Positions 9,522 to 19,534 of a stretch of DNA of 64,000 nucleotides are shown here, piece after piece. The DNA lies in the NCBI RefSeq assembly GCF_947488465.1, contig NZ_CANKZA010000001.1, forward strand, positions 310,001 to 374,000, read 5' to 3'. The notes under the pieces are model-generated. The model was not told where the DNA came from. It did not search any database and was given only the letters and a program-made list of their open reading frames with translations. The translations under genes were made by a program, and so were the position numbers. Position 1 is the stretch's first letter, and each line of letters starts with the position of its first letter. Source of the DNA: an uncultured Microbacterium sp. (lineage in GTDB: Bacteria > Actinomycetota > Actinomycetes > Actinomycetales > Microbacteriaceae).

Positions 9522-10843
9522 TCGGCGTCGACGTAGACGGTTGGCAACGCGGGATCTGACCTGCTGAGGGCGAGTGCGCGAACGGGGAGTTCTTCACGGA
9601 CGCGCAGATGGTGCGCTCGCGCGGCGCGCACACCGGCCGGGCCCTCGGCATCGTTCACCGGTTCGCCCGCCTCGACCAGCGCGACCTGCAAGGGGCGTGC
9701 GTCCGGGTACTGCGCGGCGCTGGCGACCTGCTCGAATCCGTCGGCGACGGAGATCAGCTCGCTCGTGGCTTTGCCGCGATCCAGCGTGCGAAAGGCGGCT
9801 TTCCGACCGCCGGTGGAAGCTTTGTCGGTCGACGCCTTCGCGACCGAGACCCAGCCACCGGCGGCATCTTGACGGGCGACGAGCTTGTACACCATGCCCG
9901 CTGTGGGAGCGCCCGAGCCCGTGACGACGGAGGTGCCGACGCCGTATGCATCGACGGGGGATGCCGCCAATGCGGCGATCGCGAACTCGTCCAGATCGCT
10001 GGTGACCGTGATTTTCGTGCCGCTGGCGCCAAGCTCGTCCAGGTGAGCGCGCACCTGCGCGGCGACGGTCGGCAGATCGCCGGAATCGATGCGCACGCCG
10101 CCGAGGCCGGTGCCGGCGACGCGCACTGCCAGGGCTACTCCCTCGGTGATGTCGTAGGTGTCGATCAGCAGCGTCGTGTCGATGCCCAGAGCCTCGATCT
10201 GACTGCGAAACGCCGCCTCTTCCGTGTCGTGGAGGAGGGTCCACGCGTGTGCTGCCGTCCCCATCGTGGGGATGCCCCACGTCCGGCCAGCCTCCAGGTT
10301 GCTGGTTGCACCGAAGCCGGCGATGTAGGCGGCTCGGGCGGCCGCCACGGCCGATCGCTCGCCCGCGCGTCGTGAGCCCATCTCGGAGAGAGGTCGATCG
10401 CCGGCGGCGATGCTCATGCGGGCGGCGGCGTTCGCGACGGCGGAGTCGTGATTCATGATGCTGAGCGCGAGCGTCTCCAAGACGACCGCTTCGGCGAAGG
10501 TGCCTTCCACCGTGAGGATCGGAGAGCCGGGGAAGTACAGCTCGCCCTCGCGGTAGCCGGTGACCGACCCCGAGAATCGGTACCCCTCCAAGAATGCGAG
10601 GGTCTCCGCGCTGACCACGTGCTCGTCACGCAGGTAGCGCAACTCGTCCTCACCGAACCGGAACTCCCGAAGCTCCCGCAGGAACCGCCCCGTTCCGGCG
10701 ACGACGCCGAAGCGTCGGGCGCCGGGCAGACGGCGGCCGAACAGCTCGAAGACGCAGGGGCGCCCGGCGGTCCCGTCTCGGAGGGCGGCGTCGAGCATCG
10801 TGAGCTCGTAGCGGTCGGTGAGCAGGGCGGTCGAGGGCGGCAT
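9518..10843 (-). CDS. pncB: nicotinate phosphoribosyltransferase
   Basis: 441 residues, normal for the family. It makes nicotinate mononucleotide from nicotinate and PRPP in the NAD salvage (Preiss-Handler) route. Visible motifs are LLTDRYELTML at the N-terminus, SEMGSRRAGE and GATSNLEAG around the active site, and GVRIDSGDLP near residue 245 in the phosphoribosyl-binding part. A TAGAGT box (10855-10850) six bases upstream of the ATG suggests a leaderless message divergent from murI. The TAA stop is made from the CTTAG repeat of the adjacent mobile unit; the coding sequence is complete. Confidence 0.95.
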   Translation of the reverse strand: MPPSTALLTDRYELTMLDAALRDGTAGRPCVFELFGRRLPGARRFGVVAGTGRFLRELREFRFGEDELRYLRDEHVVSAETLAFLEGYRFSGSVTGYREGELYFPGSPILTVEGTFAEAVVLETLALSIMNHDSAVANAAARMSIAAGDRPLSEMGSRRAGERSAVAAARAAYIAGFGATSNLEAGRTWGIPTMGTAAHAWTLLHDTEEAAFRSQIEALGIDTTLLIDTYDITEGVALAVRVAGTGLGGVRIDSGDLPTVAAQVRAHLDELGASGTKITVTSDLDEFAIAALAASPVDAYGVGTSVVTGSGAPTAGMVYKLVARQDAAGGWVSVAKASTDKASTGGRKAAFRTLDRGKATSELISVADGFEQVASAAQYPDARPLQVALVEAGEPVNDAEGPAGVRAARAHHLRVREELPVRALALSRSDPALPTVYVDAD

Positions 10844-10896
10844 GCGGTCACTCTATCGACGTGTCGGTGCGTCGTCGGCGAGTAGGCTGAACAATC

Positions 10897-11724
10897 GTGA
10901 ATGACGCTCCGATCGGAATCTTCGACTCCGGCGTCGGCGGCCTCACCGTCGCCCGAGCCGTCTCACAGTTGTTGCCGCGCGAATCGATCCAGTACATCGG
11001 CGACACCGCGCACTCTCCCTATGGGCCGAAGCCGATCGCCGACGTGCGCCGGTATGGTCTCGAGGTTCTCGACACGCTGGTATCCGAGGGTGTGAAGATG
11101 CTCGTCATCGCCTGCAACACCGCATCCGCCGCTCTTCTTCGCGATGCGCGCGAGCGGTACGACGTGCCCGTCGTCGAGGTGATCGGTCCGGCTGTCCGGA
11201 CGGCGATCGCCACCACCCGCAGCGGTCGGGTGGGCGTCATCGGCACCGACGGCACGATCAGCTCCGGTGTCTACCAAGACATGCTCGGCGTCCATCCCGA
11301 GCTCACGATCTCTGCGGCGGCCTGCCCCCGCTTCGTCGATTTCGTCGAGGCCGGCGTCACCGGCTCGCCGGAGGTACTCGCGGTAGCCGAGGAGTACCTG
11401 GCACCGCTGCGCCATGCGGGGGTCGACACACTCGTCCTCGGATGCACGCACTACCCGTTTCTCGAAGGGGCGATCAGCTACGTGATGGGTCCGGACGTCT
11501 CGCTCGTGAGCAGCGACACCGAAACGGCGAAGGACGTCTATCGGCAGCTGGTCTCGCGCGACCTGCTCGCGGGGCCGGATGCCGTCCCCACCCACGTGTA
11601 CGAGGCCACCGGCGCGTCGGCCGATGACTTCCTCCGCCTCGCCGATCGGCTGATGGGCCGCGGCGTATCTTCCGTGCGATTGGTGCAGACCGGCGCCATC
11701 GACCTTCCGAAGGGAACCTCATGA
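10897..11724 (+). CDS. murI: glutamate racemase
   Basis: 275 residues. It converts L- to D-glutamate for peptidoglycan. Both catalytic cysteines are in place: [10 protein letters not shown] (about residue 73) and LGCTHYPFL (about 183), with the N-terminal [12 protein letters not shown] motif. The GTG start has TAGGCT eight bases upstream and no ribosome binding site, so it is probably leaderless. It heads an operon with rph (4-bp overlap) and rdgB. Confidence 0.96.
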   Translation: MNDAPIGIFDSGVGGLTVARAVSQLLPRESIQYIGDTAHSPYGPKPIADVRRYGLEVLDTLVSEGVKMLVIACNTASAALLRDARERYDVPVVEVIGPAVRTAIATTRSGRVGVIGTDGTISSGVYQDMLGVHPELTISAAACPRFVDFVEAGVTGSPEVLAVAEEYLAPLRHAGVDTLVLGCTHYPFLEGAISYVMGPDVSLVSSDTETAKDVYRQLVSRDLLAGPDAVPTHVYEATGASADDFLRLADRLMGRGVSSVRLVQTGAIDLPKGTS

Positions 11725-12455
11725 CCGAGACCATCCGAAAAGACGGACGCACCGTCGATCAGCTGCGCCCCGTCGTGATCGAGCGGGGCTGGAGCGCACA
11801 CGCCGAAGGCTCGGCGCTCATCTCATTCGGTGCCACGAAGGTGCTGTGCACGGCCTCCTTCACGGGCGGCGTTCCGCGCTGGCTCACCGGCAAAGGCAAG
11901 GGGTGGGTGACGGCGGAGTATGCGATGCTGCCGCGCGCCACCAACTCGCGCAACGATCGCGAGTCGATCAAGGGCAAGGTCGGCGGTCGCACCCACGAGA
12001 TCTCGCGGCTCATCGGGCGTGCGCTTCGCGCCGTCGTCGACACGAAAGCGCTGGGCGAGAACACGATCGTCATCGACTGCGATGTGCTGCAGGCCGACGG
12101 CGGCACGCGGACGGCTGCGATCACCGGAGCGTATGTCGCGTTGGCCGACGCGATCGAGTGGGGCCGAGCGAAGGGGCTTGTCGGCAAGAACGCGAAGGTT
12201 CTCATCGATTCCGTCGCCGCGATCTCGGTCGGCATCATCGACGGCGAGCCGATGCTCGACCTCGCCTACGTCGAGGACGTCCGCGCCGAGACCGACATGA
12301 ACGTCGTCGTCACCGGTCGGGGCTTGTTCGTCGAGGTGCAGGGCACCGCAGAGGGTGCCCCCTTCGACAAGCGTGAGCTCGACGCCCTTCTCGACCTCGG
12401 CGTCGCCGGCTGCGCTGACCTGCGTGAGCAGCAGGCCGCGGCACTGCAGGCCTGA
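11721..12455 (+). CDS. rph: ribonuclease PH
   Basis: 244 residues. It is a phosphorolytic 3' exonuclease that trims tRNA precursors. Typical features are [13 protein letters not shown] at the N-terminus, [20 protein letters not shown] (RNA-binding arginines) near residue 75, and [19 protein letters not shown] near 115. The ATG overlaps the murI stop (ATGA). A murI-rph-rdgB order is common in actinobacteria. Confidence 0.96.
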   Translation: MTETIRKDGRTVDQLRPVVIERGWSAHAEGSALISFGATKVLCTASFTGGVPRWLTGKGKGWVTAEYAMLPRATNSRNDRESIKGKVGGRTHEISRLIGRALRAVVDTKALGENTIVIDCDVLQADGGTRTAAITGAYVALADAIEWGRAKGLVGKNAKVLIDSVAAISVGIIDGEPMLDLAYVEDVRAETDMNVVVTGRGLFVEVQGTAEGAPFDKRELDALLDLGVAGCADLREQQAAALQA

Positions 12456-12476
12456 GTCCTCGGGCGGGGCTGACGC

Positions 12477-13070
12477 ATGAGCAGAATCGTCCTTGCGACG
12501 CATAATCCGCACAAAGTCGAGGAGTTCGGCGCGATCGTCGCGGCGACACGGCCGGACCTCGAGGTCATCGGATACGACGGTCCTGAGCCGGTCGAAGACG
12601 GTGTGACTTTCGCTGACAACGCCCTGATCAAGGCTCGCGCCGCGGCGGCCCATACGGGGCTGCCTGCGCTGGCAGATGACTCGGGGATCTGTGTCGACGT
12701 TCTGGGGGGTGCACCCGGGGTCTTCTCCGCCTACTGGGCGGGGCACAAGAAGGATGCCGTCGCGAACCTCGAGTTGCTCCTCGATCAGCTCGCCGACATC
12801 GCCGATCCACACCGCACGGCCCGATTCGTCTCGACGATCGCGTTGGTGACGCCGGGGGGCGACGAGCACGTCGTCGAAGGGCTGTGGCCCGGACGGCTCG
12901 CACGGCGCCCGTCGGGGGACGGCGGCTTCGGATATGACCCGATCTTCCTCCCCGACGGGCAGGGCGGCAGGAGTGCGGCGGACCTCAGCGCCGAAGAGAA
13001 GAATGCGGCATCCCATCGCGCGCGCGCCTTCGTGGCACTGGCTCCGTTGCTGGCAGACCTGGAGCGATAA
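12477..13070 (+). CDS. rdgB: XTP/dITP diphosphatase (non-canonical purine NTP pyrophosphatase)
   Basis: 197 residues, HAM1/RdgB family. It hydrolyses dITP, ITP and XTP so they are not built into nucleic acid. The N-terminal LATHNPHKVEEF nucleotide-binding motif, LADDSGICVDVLGGAPGV (metal-binding DD) and GGFGYDPIFLPDG are all present. It lies 21 bp after rph and is the last gene of the murI-rph-rdgB set. Confidence 0.95.
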   Translation: MSRIVLATHNPHKVEEFGAIVAATRPDLEVIGYDGPEPVEDGVTFADNALIKARAAAAHTGLPALADDSGICVDVLGGAPGVFSAYWAGHKKDAVANLELLLDQLADIADPHRTARFVSTIALVTPGGDEHVVEGLWPGRLARRPSGDGGFGYDPIFLPDGQGGRSAADLSAEEKNAASHRARAFVALAPLLADLER

Positions 13071-13129
13071 CCGTTCCCGACTGGGTGCGGAGGCAGGCCG
13101 GCACGCGTCTCGGGGCCTAGCCTCGAAGC

Positions 13130-14041
13130 ATGCACGATCACGCACCCGCCGGCGGCATCCGGGGTTCGAGCAACCAGCGACTGCTGGTGATGTCACTGGC
13201 GTTGACGGCAAGCGTCATGCTCGTCCAGGTCGTCGGCGCCGTCCTGACCGGATCGCTTGCGCTCCTGGCCGATGCCGCTCACATGTTCACGGATTCTTCG
13301 GCGCTCGTGATCGCCCTGATCGCCTCGCGGGTCGCGGCGCGCCCGGCGGATGACCGCAACACGTACGGCTACCAGCGTGCCGAAGTCTTCGGTGCGCTGG
13401 TGAACGCCGTCATCCTGATCGCGCTGATGGTGTGGATCGCCATCGAAGCGCTCGGACGTCTCCTTCGGCCGAGCGAGGTGGACATCGCCGCGGGGCTCAT
13501 GCTCGTCGTCGCGACGGTCGGCCTCATCGCCAACGCGGTCTCGATGTACCTGCTGAGCGCCGCGCAGAAGCGCAGTATCAACGTGCGCGGCGCGTACCTC
13601 GAGGTTGTGGGCGACCTGATCGGCTCTGCCGTCGTGATCGTCGCTGCCATCGTCATCGCCGTCACCGGGTGGATGCCGGTCGACGCGATCGCGTCGCTCG
13701 TCATCGCGGCGATGATCCTGCCGCGCGCCGTGGCGCTTCTTCGGGAGGTTTTCTCGGTGCTGGGGGAGCGTGCTCCGCAGGGGACCGAGGTGAGCGCGAT
13801 CCGAGAGCACATCCTCGGCGAACCGGGAGTCGTCGATGTCCACGACGTGCACGTGTGGCAACTCACTCGCGGTGCCCCGGTGTTCACCGCACACGTCGTC
13901 GTCGACGACGCGGTACTCAGCGGAGGGTCGGCACCGCTGCTGTCACGCCTGCAGGGATGCCTGTCCACGCACTTCGATGTCGAACACTCGACGTTCCAGT
14001 TCGAACCGGCGGGCCATCGTGAACACGACCGGCACGGCTGA
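13130..14041 (+). CDS. cation diffusion facilitator family transporter
   Basis: 303 residues, six hydrophobic segments and a cytosolic C-terminal domain. The metal-site signature LLADAAHMFTDSSALV (HxxxD, TM2) and the matching YLEVVGDLIGSAVV in TM5 mark it as a CzcD/ZitB-type proton-coupled exporter, most often for zinc or cobalt. The N-terminus (MHDH) and C-terminus (HREHDRHG) add His residues that could bind metal. TAGCCT lies six bases before the ATG, so the message is likely leaderless and independent of rdgB. Confidence 0.92.
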   Translation: MHDHAPAGGIRGSSNQRLLVMSLALTASVMLVQVVGAVLTGSLALLADAAHMFTDSSALVIALIASRVAARPADDRNTYGYQRAEVFGALVNAVILIALMVWIAIEALGRLLRPSEVDIAAGLMLVVATVGLIANAVSMYLLSAAQKRSINVRGAYLEVVGDLIGSAVVIVAAIVIAVTGWMPVDAIASLVIAAMILPRAVALLREVFSVLGERAPQGTEVSAIREHILGEPGVVDVHDVHVWQLTRGAPVFTAHVVVDDAVLSGGSAPLLSRLQGCLSTHFDVEHSTFQFEPAGHREHDRHG

Positions 14042-14377
14042 GTGCCGCGGCGGGGTGCCCTCGCGCGTTCCTACGAGTTCCTCGGGTTGACGGTGTTGAC
14101 CGTCGATGAGCCGGGGGACGAGGCGCCGCAGGCGTGTATCGCGGTCGTGCCCACCGACAGCGTCAACTTCCAAGACCGTACGTTCAGCGGGCAGGTGTAC
14201 TCCGGGTGTGGGGTGGGCGCTTTCCCCGCAACGGCCGAGTTCACGGTGGAAGCGGTCGCCCCGCTCGAATTGCGTGCGCTGTTTCCGGTGGGCACGTCGC
14301 TGCAGTTCGCGCTCGTCGGCGACGAGGTGGTCGTCTTCGCCGACGACGGGAACGGCATCTCCGCCGCCGACGACTGA
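14042..14377 (+). CDS. hypothetical protein, 111 aa
   Basis: Not recognised. The GTG start touches the stop codon of the cation transporter with no gap, so it is likely translated by reinitiation. It has no membrane segment, two cysteines (QACIAV, YSGCGVG) and a beta-rich appearance (FTVEAVAPLELRALFPVGTS). Its end converges on the ligD stop codon with only 6 bp between them. Confidence 0.6.
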   Translation: MPRRGALARSYEFLGLTVLTVDEPGDEAPQACIAVVPTDSVNFQDRTFSGQVYSGCGVGAFPATAEFTVEAVAPLELRALFPVGTSLQFALVGDEVVVFADDGNGISAADD

Positions 14378-14383
14378 CGCCAC

Positions 14384-16762
14384 TCAGGGCGCGCGATGCA
14401 CGTCCGCGGGGGTCATGTCCGGGCGGAGCCCCCGCCATCGCGCATGCCGCAGAGTGTCGTTGGGGGTGAACTCAGCGAACTCGACTTCGCCGACGAGACG
14501 GGGTTCCACCCAGAGCGCGTCGGATGCGTCGGCATCCGGAACCGCGAGGAAGGGGTTCACGGTCGAGCGGACGAGGATGGCGTCGAGCCGCGCGAGTTCG
14601 CGGTCGGTGAACCCCGAGCCGACTCGGCCCACGTATTCCAGTCCCTCCGGCCCCGGAATGCCGAGGAGCAGAGACCCGATCTCACCGGTTCGGCCGCCGC
14701 GCCCGGGCCGGATCCCGCCGATGACGACGTCCTGTGTGTGCGTGATCTTGACTTTGAGCCACGCCTCCGATCGGGCGCCCGCCCGGTAGACAGACCTCGG
14801 ATCCTTCACCACGACGCCCTCCAGCCCGAGTGCACGTGCCGTGACCAGGGCGCTGGCGACATCGTCGGCGATGGGGGGCACCACGATCGCAGAGACGGCC
14901 CCCCGAGCGCGCTCTTCCAGGAGAGCGCGCCGCTCGGAGAGGGGGATCTCCTCGGCATCCGTCGCGCCCGACGCGAGCGCATCGAACAGCACGAAGGTCA
15001 CGGGAGTGCGCGCGGCCTCGCGTTCGATCTCGCGGGGCTTCGTCACGTGCATGCGGTTCTGCAGTCGGCTGAAACTCGGGGTGCCGCCCGTGCCGAACGC
15101 GACGATCTCGCCGTCCACCGTCAACGGCTCCGGGCCGAACCCGGGGTCGCCGCCCGTGAGTTCGGGATAGCGGGATGTGATGTCGGTTCCACTGCGCGCG
15201 TGCAATGTCAGGCGGTGCCCGTCCCATCTGCCGACGGCGCGGATGCCGTCCCATTTGAACTCGACCCAGGGGGTACCCCATCGCTTCGCGGCTCGCGTGG
15301 CCTCGGCCTCGGTGGCCGGCGTGGCGAGCATGGGCCCGGCAGCTCCGACGGCGCGGCCGGGCGGCCTCGTTGAGGGATGCGCTCCCCGCGTCGCCGTCCC
15401 CGGAGCGGGTGCGAGCGGCATGCGGTGGAGAAGCCACTGCGACTTCTCACCCGCTCCCTGTGTGCGGATGAGGGCCAGCCGCGCGGACCCCAGCGGACCA
15501 CCCGGTCGTCCCGCGACCGTCACGATGATCTCGTCATCGCGCCACTTCTCGGTGACGTAGCTCCCGGTGTCCCAGATCGTCATCGTCCCGGCGCCATATT
15601 CTCCTCGTGGAATGTCTCCGGCGAAGGTCAGGTACTCGGGGGGATGCGGCTCGGTCATCACGGCCAGATGATTGCGCTCGGTGGACTCGGGGATACCGCG
15701 AGGGACCGCCCAGCTCATGAGGACGCCGTCGCGCTCCAGCCGCAGATCGAAATGCAGACGCGACGCGTGGTGCTCATGGACCACGAATCTCGTCCCTGCC
15801 CCGGCGGATTCCGTCACCGCGGCCGGCATGGGCTCGGGCGTGCGCGCGGCCGACCGCTTGGCGAGGTAACTCGCGATCGGAGATGCCGAGCGCGGGGCCA
15901 GGTCGGCGAGAGGATCGCCGAACTCTTCGGCTCGGCCGAGCATCTCGTCGAAGCGCACCTGGCGGAGGCCGGGGTCATCGAGCTCCGCCCACGTGCGTGG
16001 TGCGGCGACGGTCGGCGCGTCCCGGCCCCGGAGCGAGTAGGGCGCGATCGTGGTCTTGGCCGCGTTGTTCTGGCTCCAGTCGAGGAACACGCGACCCGCC
16101 CGAAGACTCTTCGACATCTGACTGACGACGAGATCCGGGTGGTCGGCCTCGAGCAATCGGGCAAGCTCCTTCGCGAACGCCGACATCTCCTCGCTCGAGC
16201 GTGAGCCGTCGAGCCGGGCATACAGATGAAGACCTTTGCTTCCGCTCGTGACCGGAAAGCACGGCAAGCCCAGATCATCGAGGATGGCCCGCAACAGGCG
16301 TGCGACCTCCGCGCACTCCGCAAGTCCGACGCCGGATCCGGGGTCGAGGTCGAGCACGAGTCGGTCTGGATGCCTGCGCCCACCGTCCGGGGCAAAGCGC
16401 CACTGGGGCGTGTGGAGCTCCAGGCTCGCCACCTGAGCGAGGTACACAAGGGCGGGTAGGTCTTCGATGAGCGGATAGTCCTTCGCCCCGGTCGAGTGAT
16501 CTATCGCGCGTCGGGGGAGCCACTCAGGTGCGCCGGCTTCGAGCGCTTTCGCGAAGAACGGGGGATGGTCGACGCCCTCGGGCCATCGGAGGCGCGTCAC
16601 GGGCCGTCCCGCGAGGTGCGGCAGCATCAGTGGCGCGATGCGCGTGATGTAGTCGATAACCTCGCCCTTGGTGGTTCCGGTGTGCGGGTAGAGAACCTTG
16701 TCGAGGTTGGTCAGGCGCAGGCGGCGTCCGGCCACGTCGACGAGCTGTCCACTGCCTGGCAT
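14384..16762 (-). CDS. ligD: ATP-dependent DNA ligase LigD (polymerase-phosphoesterase-ligase)
   Basis: 792 residues carrying all three NHEJ end-processing activities in the mycobacterial order. Polymerase/primase domain, about 8-290: LVLDLDPGSGVGL holds the catalytic Asp pair, followed by TSGSKGLHLY. 3'-phosphoesterase domain, about 325-450: FVVHEHHASRLHFDLRLE. Ligase domain, about 485-790: adenylated Lys in EFKWDGIRA, then DGEIVAF and EGVVVKD. A TAGCCT box lies six bases upstream of the ATG. It is divergent from ku, its partner at DNA ends. Confidence 0.96.
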   Translation of the reverse strand: MPGSGQLVDVAGRRLRLTNLDKVLYPHTGTTKGEVIDYITRIAPLMLPHLAGRPVTRLRWPEGVDHPPFFAKALEAGAPEWLPRRAIDHSTGAKDYPLIEDLPALVYLAQVASLELHTPQWRFAPDGGRRHPDRLVLDLDPGSGVGLAECAEVARLLRAILDDLGLPCFPVTSGSKGLHLYARLDGSRSSEEMSAFAKELARLLEADHPDLVVSQMSKSLRAGRVFLDWSQNNAAKTTIAPYSLRGRDAPTVAAPRTWAELDDPGLRQVRFDEMLGRAEEFGDPLADLAPRSASPIASYLAKRSAARTPEPMPAAVTESAGAGTRFVVHEHHASRLHFDLRLERDGVLMSWAVPRGIPESTERNHLAVMTEPHPPEYLTFAGDIPRGEYGAGTMTIWDTGSYVTEKWRDDEIIVTVAGRPGGPLGSARLALIRTQGAGEKSQWLLHRMPLAPAPGTATRGAHPSTRPPGRAVGAAGPMLATPATEAEATRAAKRWGTPWVEFKWDGIRAVGRWDGHRLTLHARSGTDITSRYPELTGGDPGFGPEPLTVDGEIVAFGTGGTPSFSRLQNRMHVTKPREIEREAARTPVTFVLFDALASGATDAEEIPLSERRALLEERARGAVSAIVVPPIADDVASALVTARALGLEGVVVKDPRSVYRAGARSEAWLKVKITHTQDVVIGGIRPGRGGRTGEIGSLLLGIPGPEGLEYVGRVGSGFTDRELARLDAILVRSTVNPFLAVPDADASDALWVEPRLVGEVEFAEFTPNDTLRHARWRGLRPDMTPADVHRAP

Positions 16763-16842
16763 CTCGTCAGGCTAGCGCCCCCACGTCCAGCCAGCAGTCA
16801 AGGGAGTGGCGGTCACCACTGTGACCGGTGTTCACTGGGGTC

Positions 16843-17703
16843 ATGAGAACGATCTGGAAAGGCGCCCTCACGTTCGGGCTCGTGAATGTGCCGGTCAAGG
16901 TGTACTCGGCCACCGAAGACCATGACGTCCCGCTCCATCAGGTGCACGGCGCCGACGGCGGACGCATCCGGTATCAGCGCATCTGCGAGATCGACGGCGA
17001 GATCGTGCCGTACGCCGAGATCGACAAGGCCTACGACGACGGGGAGCGCACGGTCGTGCTCACATCGGAGGACATCGCTGCGCTTCCCGCCGAGCGCAGT
17101 CGCGAGATCGAGGTCGTCGAGTTCGTGCCGAGCGACCAGATCGACCTGCTGACGCTCGACAAGGCTTACTACCTCGAACCCGATTCCGCCTCCCCGAAGG
17201 CCTACGTCCTGCTGCGCAAGACGCTCGAGCAGACCGACCGCACCGCCATCGTGCGGTTCTCGCTGCGTCAGAAGACGCGCCTGGCGGCTCTCCGCGTCCG
17301 CGGAGAGGTCTTGGTCCTGCAGACCCTGTTGTGGTCCGACGAAGTGCGGGAAGCGACGTTCGCCGCGCTCGATGAGCCGGTGAAGATCTCCGCGAAAGAA
17401 CTGGAGCTCTCGGCATCGCTCGTGGAGAGCTTTTCGAGCGATTTCGACCCGACGCAGTTCGTCGACGAGTATCAGCAGGAACTGCGCACGCTCATCGATG
17501 CCAAGCTCGACAAGGGTGACGCGCTCGACACCTCCGAGACCTTCGGCGACCGACCCGAGAAGGATTCTGGAGGTGAGGTGATCGACCTCATGGCCGCGCT
17601 GAAGGCCAGTGTGGAGCGGAGCCGGGCAGCACGTCAGGGCGACGGGGCGGCGTCCGAATCGGCACCGAAGAAGAAGTCGGCGAAGGCCAAGAAAGCCTCC
17701 TGA
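16843..17703 (+). CDS. ku: Ku protein (NHEJ DNA-end binding)
   Basis: 286 residues. Bacterial Ku forms a homodimeric ring on double-strand ends and recruits LigD. The N-terminus MRTIWKGALTFGLVNVPVK is characteristic, as is the Ku core up to about residue 255. A Lys-rich tail follows (KKKSAKAKKAS), as in the DNA-binding extensions of mycobacterial Ku. An in-frame GTG at 16828 would add five residues, but MRTIWKG is the family's normal start. It is divergent from ligD with an 80-bp shared gap. Confidence 0.95.
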   Translation: MRTIWKGALTFGLVNVPVKVYSATEDHDVPLHQVHGADGGRIRYQRICEIDGEIVPYAEIDKAYDDGERTVVLTSEDIAALPAERSREIEVVEFVPSDQIDLLTLDKAYYLEPDSASPKAYVLLRKTLEQTDRTAIVRFSLRQKTRLAALRVRGEVLVLQTLLWSDEVREATFAALDEPVKISAKELELSASLVESFSSDFDPTQFVDEYQQELRTLIDAKLDKGDALDTSETFGDRPEKDSGGEVIDLMAALKASVERSRAARQGDGAASESAPKKKSAKAKKAS

Positions 17704-17712
17704 GGTCGTTTC

Positions 17713-18540
17713 TCAGACGGCGGGTGTGGTGCCGCTGCGCGGCGCGTCGTCATCGTCTGCGTCGAAGACCTCCGGTGCCGACCGGTGGATGTCGGGTGCG
17801 ACCTCGAACGACTCGGAGGTGAGGGTCAGCTCGTGGGCATCGGCGGCATCCACGACCGGGGGAACACCCTCGGCGAGCTCCTTGCGGACCTTCCGGCGTT
17901 CCGAGAAGTAATGCCACAGTGTGACCAGCGCGGTGCCGCCGACCGCGACGAGGAGGATGACGTCGATGTACTCGGTGACGAGCTCGGAGATCCAGGGGAC
18001 GAATCCGATCAGGTAGCCGAGCATGGTGAGGCCGAAGCCCCACAGGATCGCGCCGATGAGGTTGTAGAGGGAGTAGCGGCGCCACGGCATGTGCCCGACG
18101 CCGGCGGCGACCGGGGCGAAGGTGCGCACGATCGGGACGAAGCGCGCGAGGATGACGGTGAGCCCCCCGTAGCGCTCGAAGAACGCGTTGGTGCGCTCGA
18201 CGTTCTTCCGGCTGAAGAGGCCGGACTCCTTCTTCTCGAAGACCGCGGGACCACCCTTGTGGCCGATGTAATAGCCGACTTCACCGCCCAGGAAGGCAGA
18301 AAGCGCGATGGCGAGGGCCACGATCCACACGTTCACGCCGAACACGCCGTTGGGGAGTGTGTCGGTCGAGTGTGAAAGCAGGCCAGAGATCACGAGAAGC
18401 GTGTCACCGGGCAGCAGGAAGCCGACGAGCAGCCCCGTCTCGGCGAAGACGATGAAACAGACCACCAGCAGCGCCCACGGGCCCGCCGAATTGATGATCA
18501 ACTCAGGGTCGAGCCAGGGGATGAGGGCGATGTGGTGCAC
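17713..18540 (-). CDS. DedA family membrane protein
   Basis: 275 residues. DedA (VTT/SNARE-associated) proteins are membrane proteins linked to lipid carrier transport and envelope homeostasis. Diagnostic segments are ETGLLVGFLLPGDTLL with the conserved Glu, GGEVGYYIGHKGGPAVFEKK, and the amphipathic FARFVPIVRTFAPVAAGVGHM. A hydrophilic C-terminal tail of about 55 residues follows the last TM. The GTG start has no strong ribosome binding site. It converges on ku with a 9-bp gap. Confidence 0.9.
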   Translation of the reverse strand: MHHIALIPWLDPELIINSAGPWALLVVCFIVFAETGLLVGFLLPGDTLLVISGLLSHSTDTLPNGVFGVNVWIVALAIALSAFLGGEVGYYIGHKGGPAVFEKKESGLFSRKNVERTNAFFERYGGLTVILARFVPIVRTFAPVAAGVGHMPWRRYSLYNLIGAILWGFGLTMLGYLIGFVPWISELVTEYIDVILLVAVGGTALVTLWHYFSERRKVRKELAEGVPPVVDAADAHELTLTSESFEVAPDIHRSAPEVFDADDDDAPRSGTTPAV

Positions 18541-18606
18541 TGGGAGTCCCGTCGGTCGTGCGTGCGGTCGGCGGTAGAACTGGCGTGAGCTTACTGGCCC
18601 TCACCG

Positions 18607-18688
18607 TGCGGAAGGTGGGACTTGAACCCACACGCTCGAAAGCACAGGAACCTAAATCCTGCGTGTCTGCCAATTTCACCACTCCCGC
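18607..18688 (-). tRNA. tRNA-Leu (anticodon UAG)
   Basis: 82 nt. The acceptor stem is GCGGGAG/CTTCCGC with one G-U pair. The anticodon stem CAGGA/TCCTG closes loop TTTAGGT, giving anticodon TAG. A long variable arm (class II) and a normal T-loop (GGGTTCAAGTCCC) follow. CCA is not encoded. It lies between the DedA and FNT genes, on their strand. Confidence 0.95.
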
Positions 18689-18700
18689 GCGGTGACCAGT

Positions 18701-19534
18701 CTATCGGCGAGCACTGAGCGATGCCGTCGACGGTTGTCCGGTCTCCGGCATCCGATCGAGGCGCGGAGATCCGCCGATGATCCAGTACCCCAATCCGACG
18801 ATGAGGCCGCCGCCGATCAAGTTGCCGAGTCCGACCCACCAGAGGTTGCCGGCGAACAGGCCGAGCGTCGCGTTCGGATCACCCGAGAACAGTCCGATCG
18901 CGTAGGTCGTCATGTTCGCGACGACGTGCTCGAAGCCCGAGCTGATGAACGCGAGGATCGCGGCGAAGATCAGCAAGATCTTCGCGACGTCGGAGCGAAC
19001 GCGCGCGCACATCCAGATCGCCAGGCACACGAGCACATTGCAGAGGATGCCGCGGACGATGAGCTCGAGCGGACTTTCGTGCGCCTTGCTCTCCAGCATC
19101 CCGGCCAGCATCTGCCCGGCCGGCGCGTTCGAGTGGAGCACGCCCGAGACCACGATGAGCCCGGCGAAGAGGAGCGCGCCGAGGAGGTTCATGACGAACG
19201 TGACGGCGATCGTGGCCGCCGCTCGTCCGGGGGAGACGGCGCGGATCAGGGCGCCCTGGGGGAGAGTCATCATCGCCGAGGTGACGAGGTCGCCGCCGGC
19301 GAAGACGACGAGAGTGAGGGCCACGCCGAACACCAGTCCGCTGACGAGTTTTGCCAAACCGTCGCCCGCCGTCAACAGGGGGCCGGCGACCGACACCATG
19401 AGGACGACGCCGATGCCGATGTAGGCGCCGGCGAGCATCCCGGACACGGCGAACCGTCCGAGCGTGCGCAGGCCGGCGGCCTTGTGGGCGGCGGCATCGG
19501 CCTGGACGCCGAGAGTGTCGGAGATGCTCAGCAC
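18701..19534 (-). CDS. formate/nitrite transporter (FNT) family channel
   Basis: 277 residues with six hydrophobic segments. FNT proteins are pentameric channels for small monocarboxylates or nitrite. The repeated family loops are seen as FAGGDLVTSAMM (first half) and RGILCNVLVCLA (second half, the LCNxLVCLA signature), with SSGFEHVVANM before TM6. The substrate cannot be told from sequence, and no formate or nitrite enzyme genes are nearby. The GTG start has TAGACT seven bases upstream, so it is probably leaderless. Confidence 0.92.
   Translation of the reverse strand: MLSISDTLGVQADAAAHKAAGLRTLGRFAVSGMLAGAYIGIGVVLMVSVAGPLLTAGDGLAKLVSGLVFGVALTLVVFAGGDLVTSAMMTLPQGALIRAVSPGRAAATIAVTFVMNLLGALLFAGLIVVSGVLHSNAPAGQMLAGMLESKAHESPLELIVRGILCNVLVCLAIWMCARVRSDVAKILLIFAAILAFISSGFEHVVANMTTYAIGLFSGDPNATLGLFAGNLWWVGLGNLIGGGLIVGLGYWIIGGSPRLDRMPETGQPSTASLSARR

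Noticed and set aside
16828..16842. GTG start for ku five codons upstream.
   Set aside because: Family members begin at MRTIWKG; the extra residues have no homology and no ribosome binding site favours the GTG.
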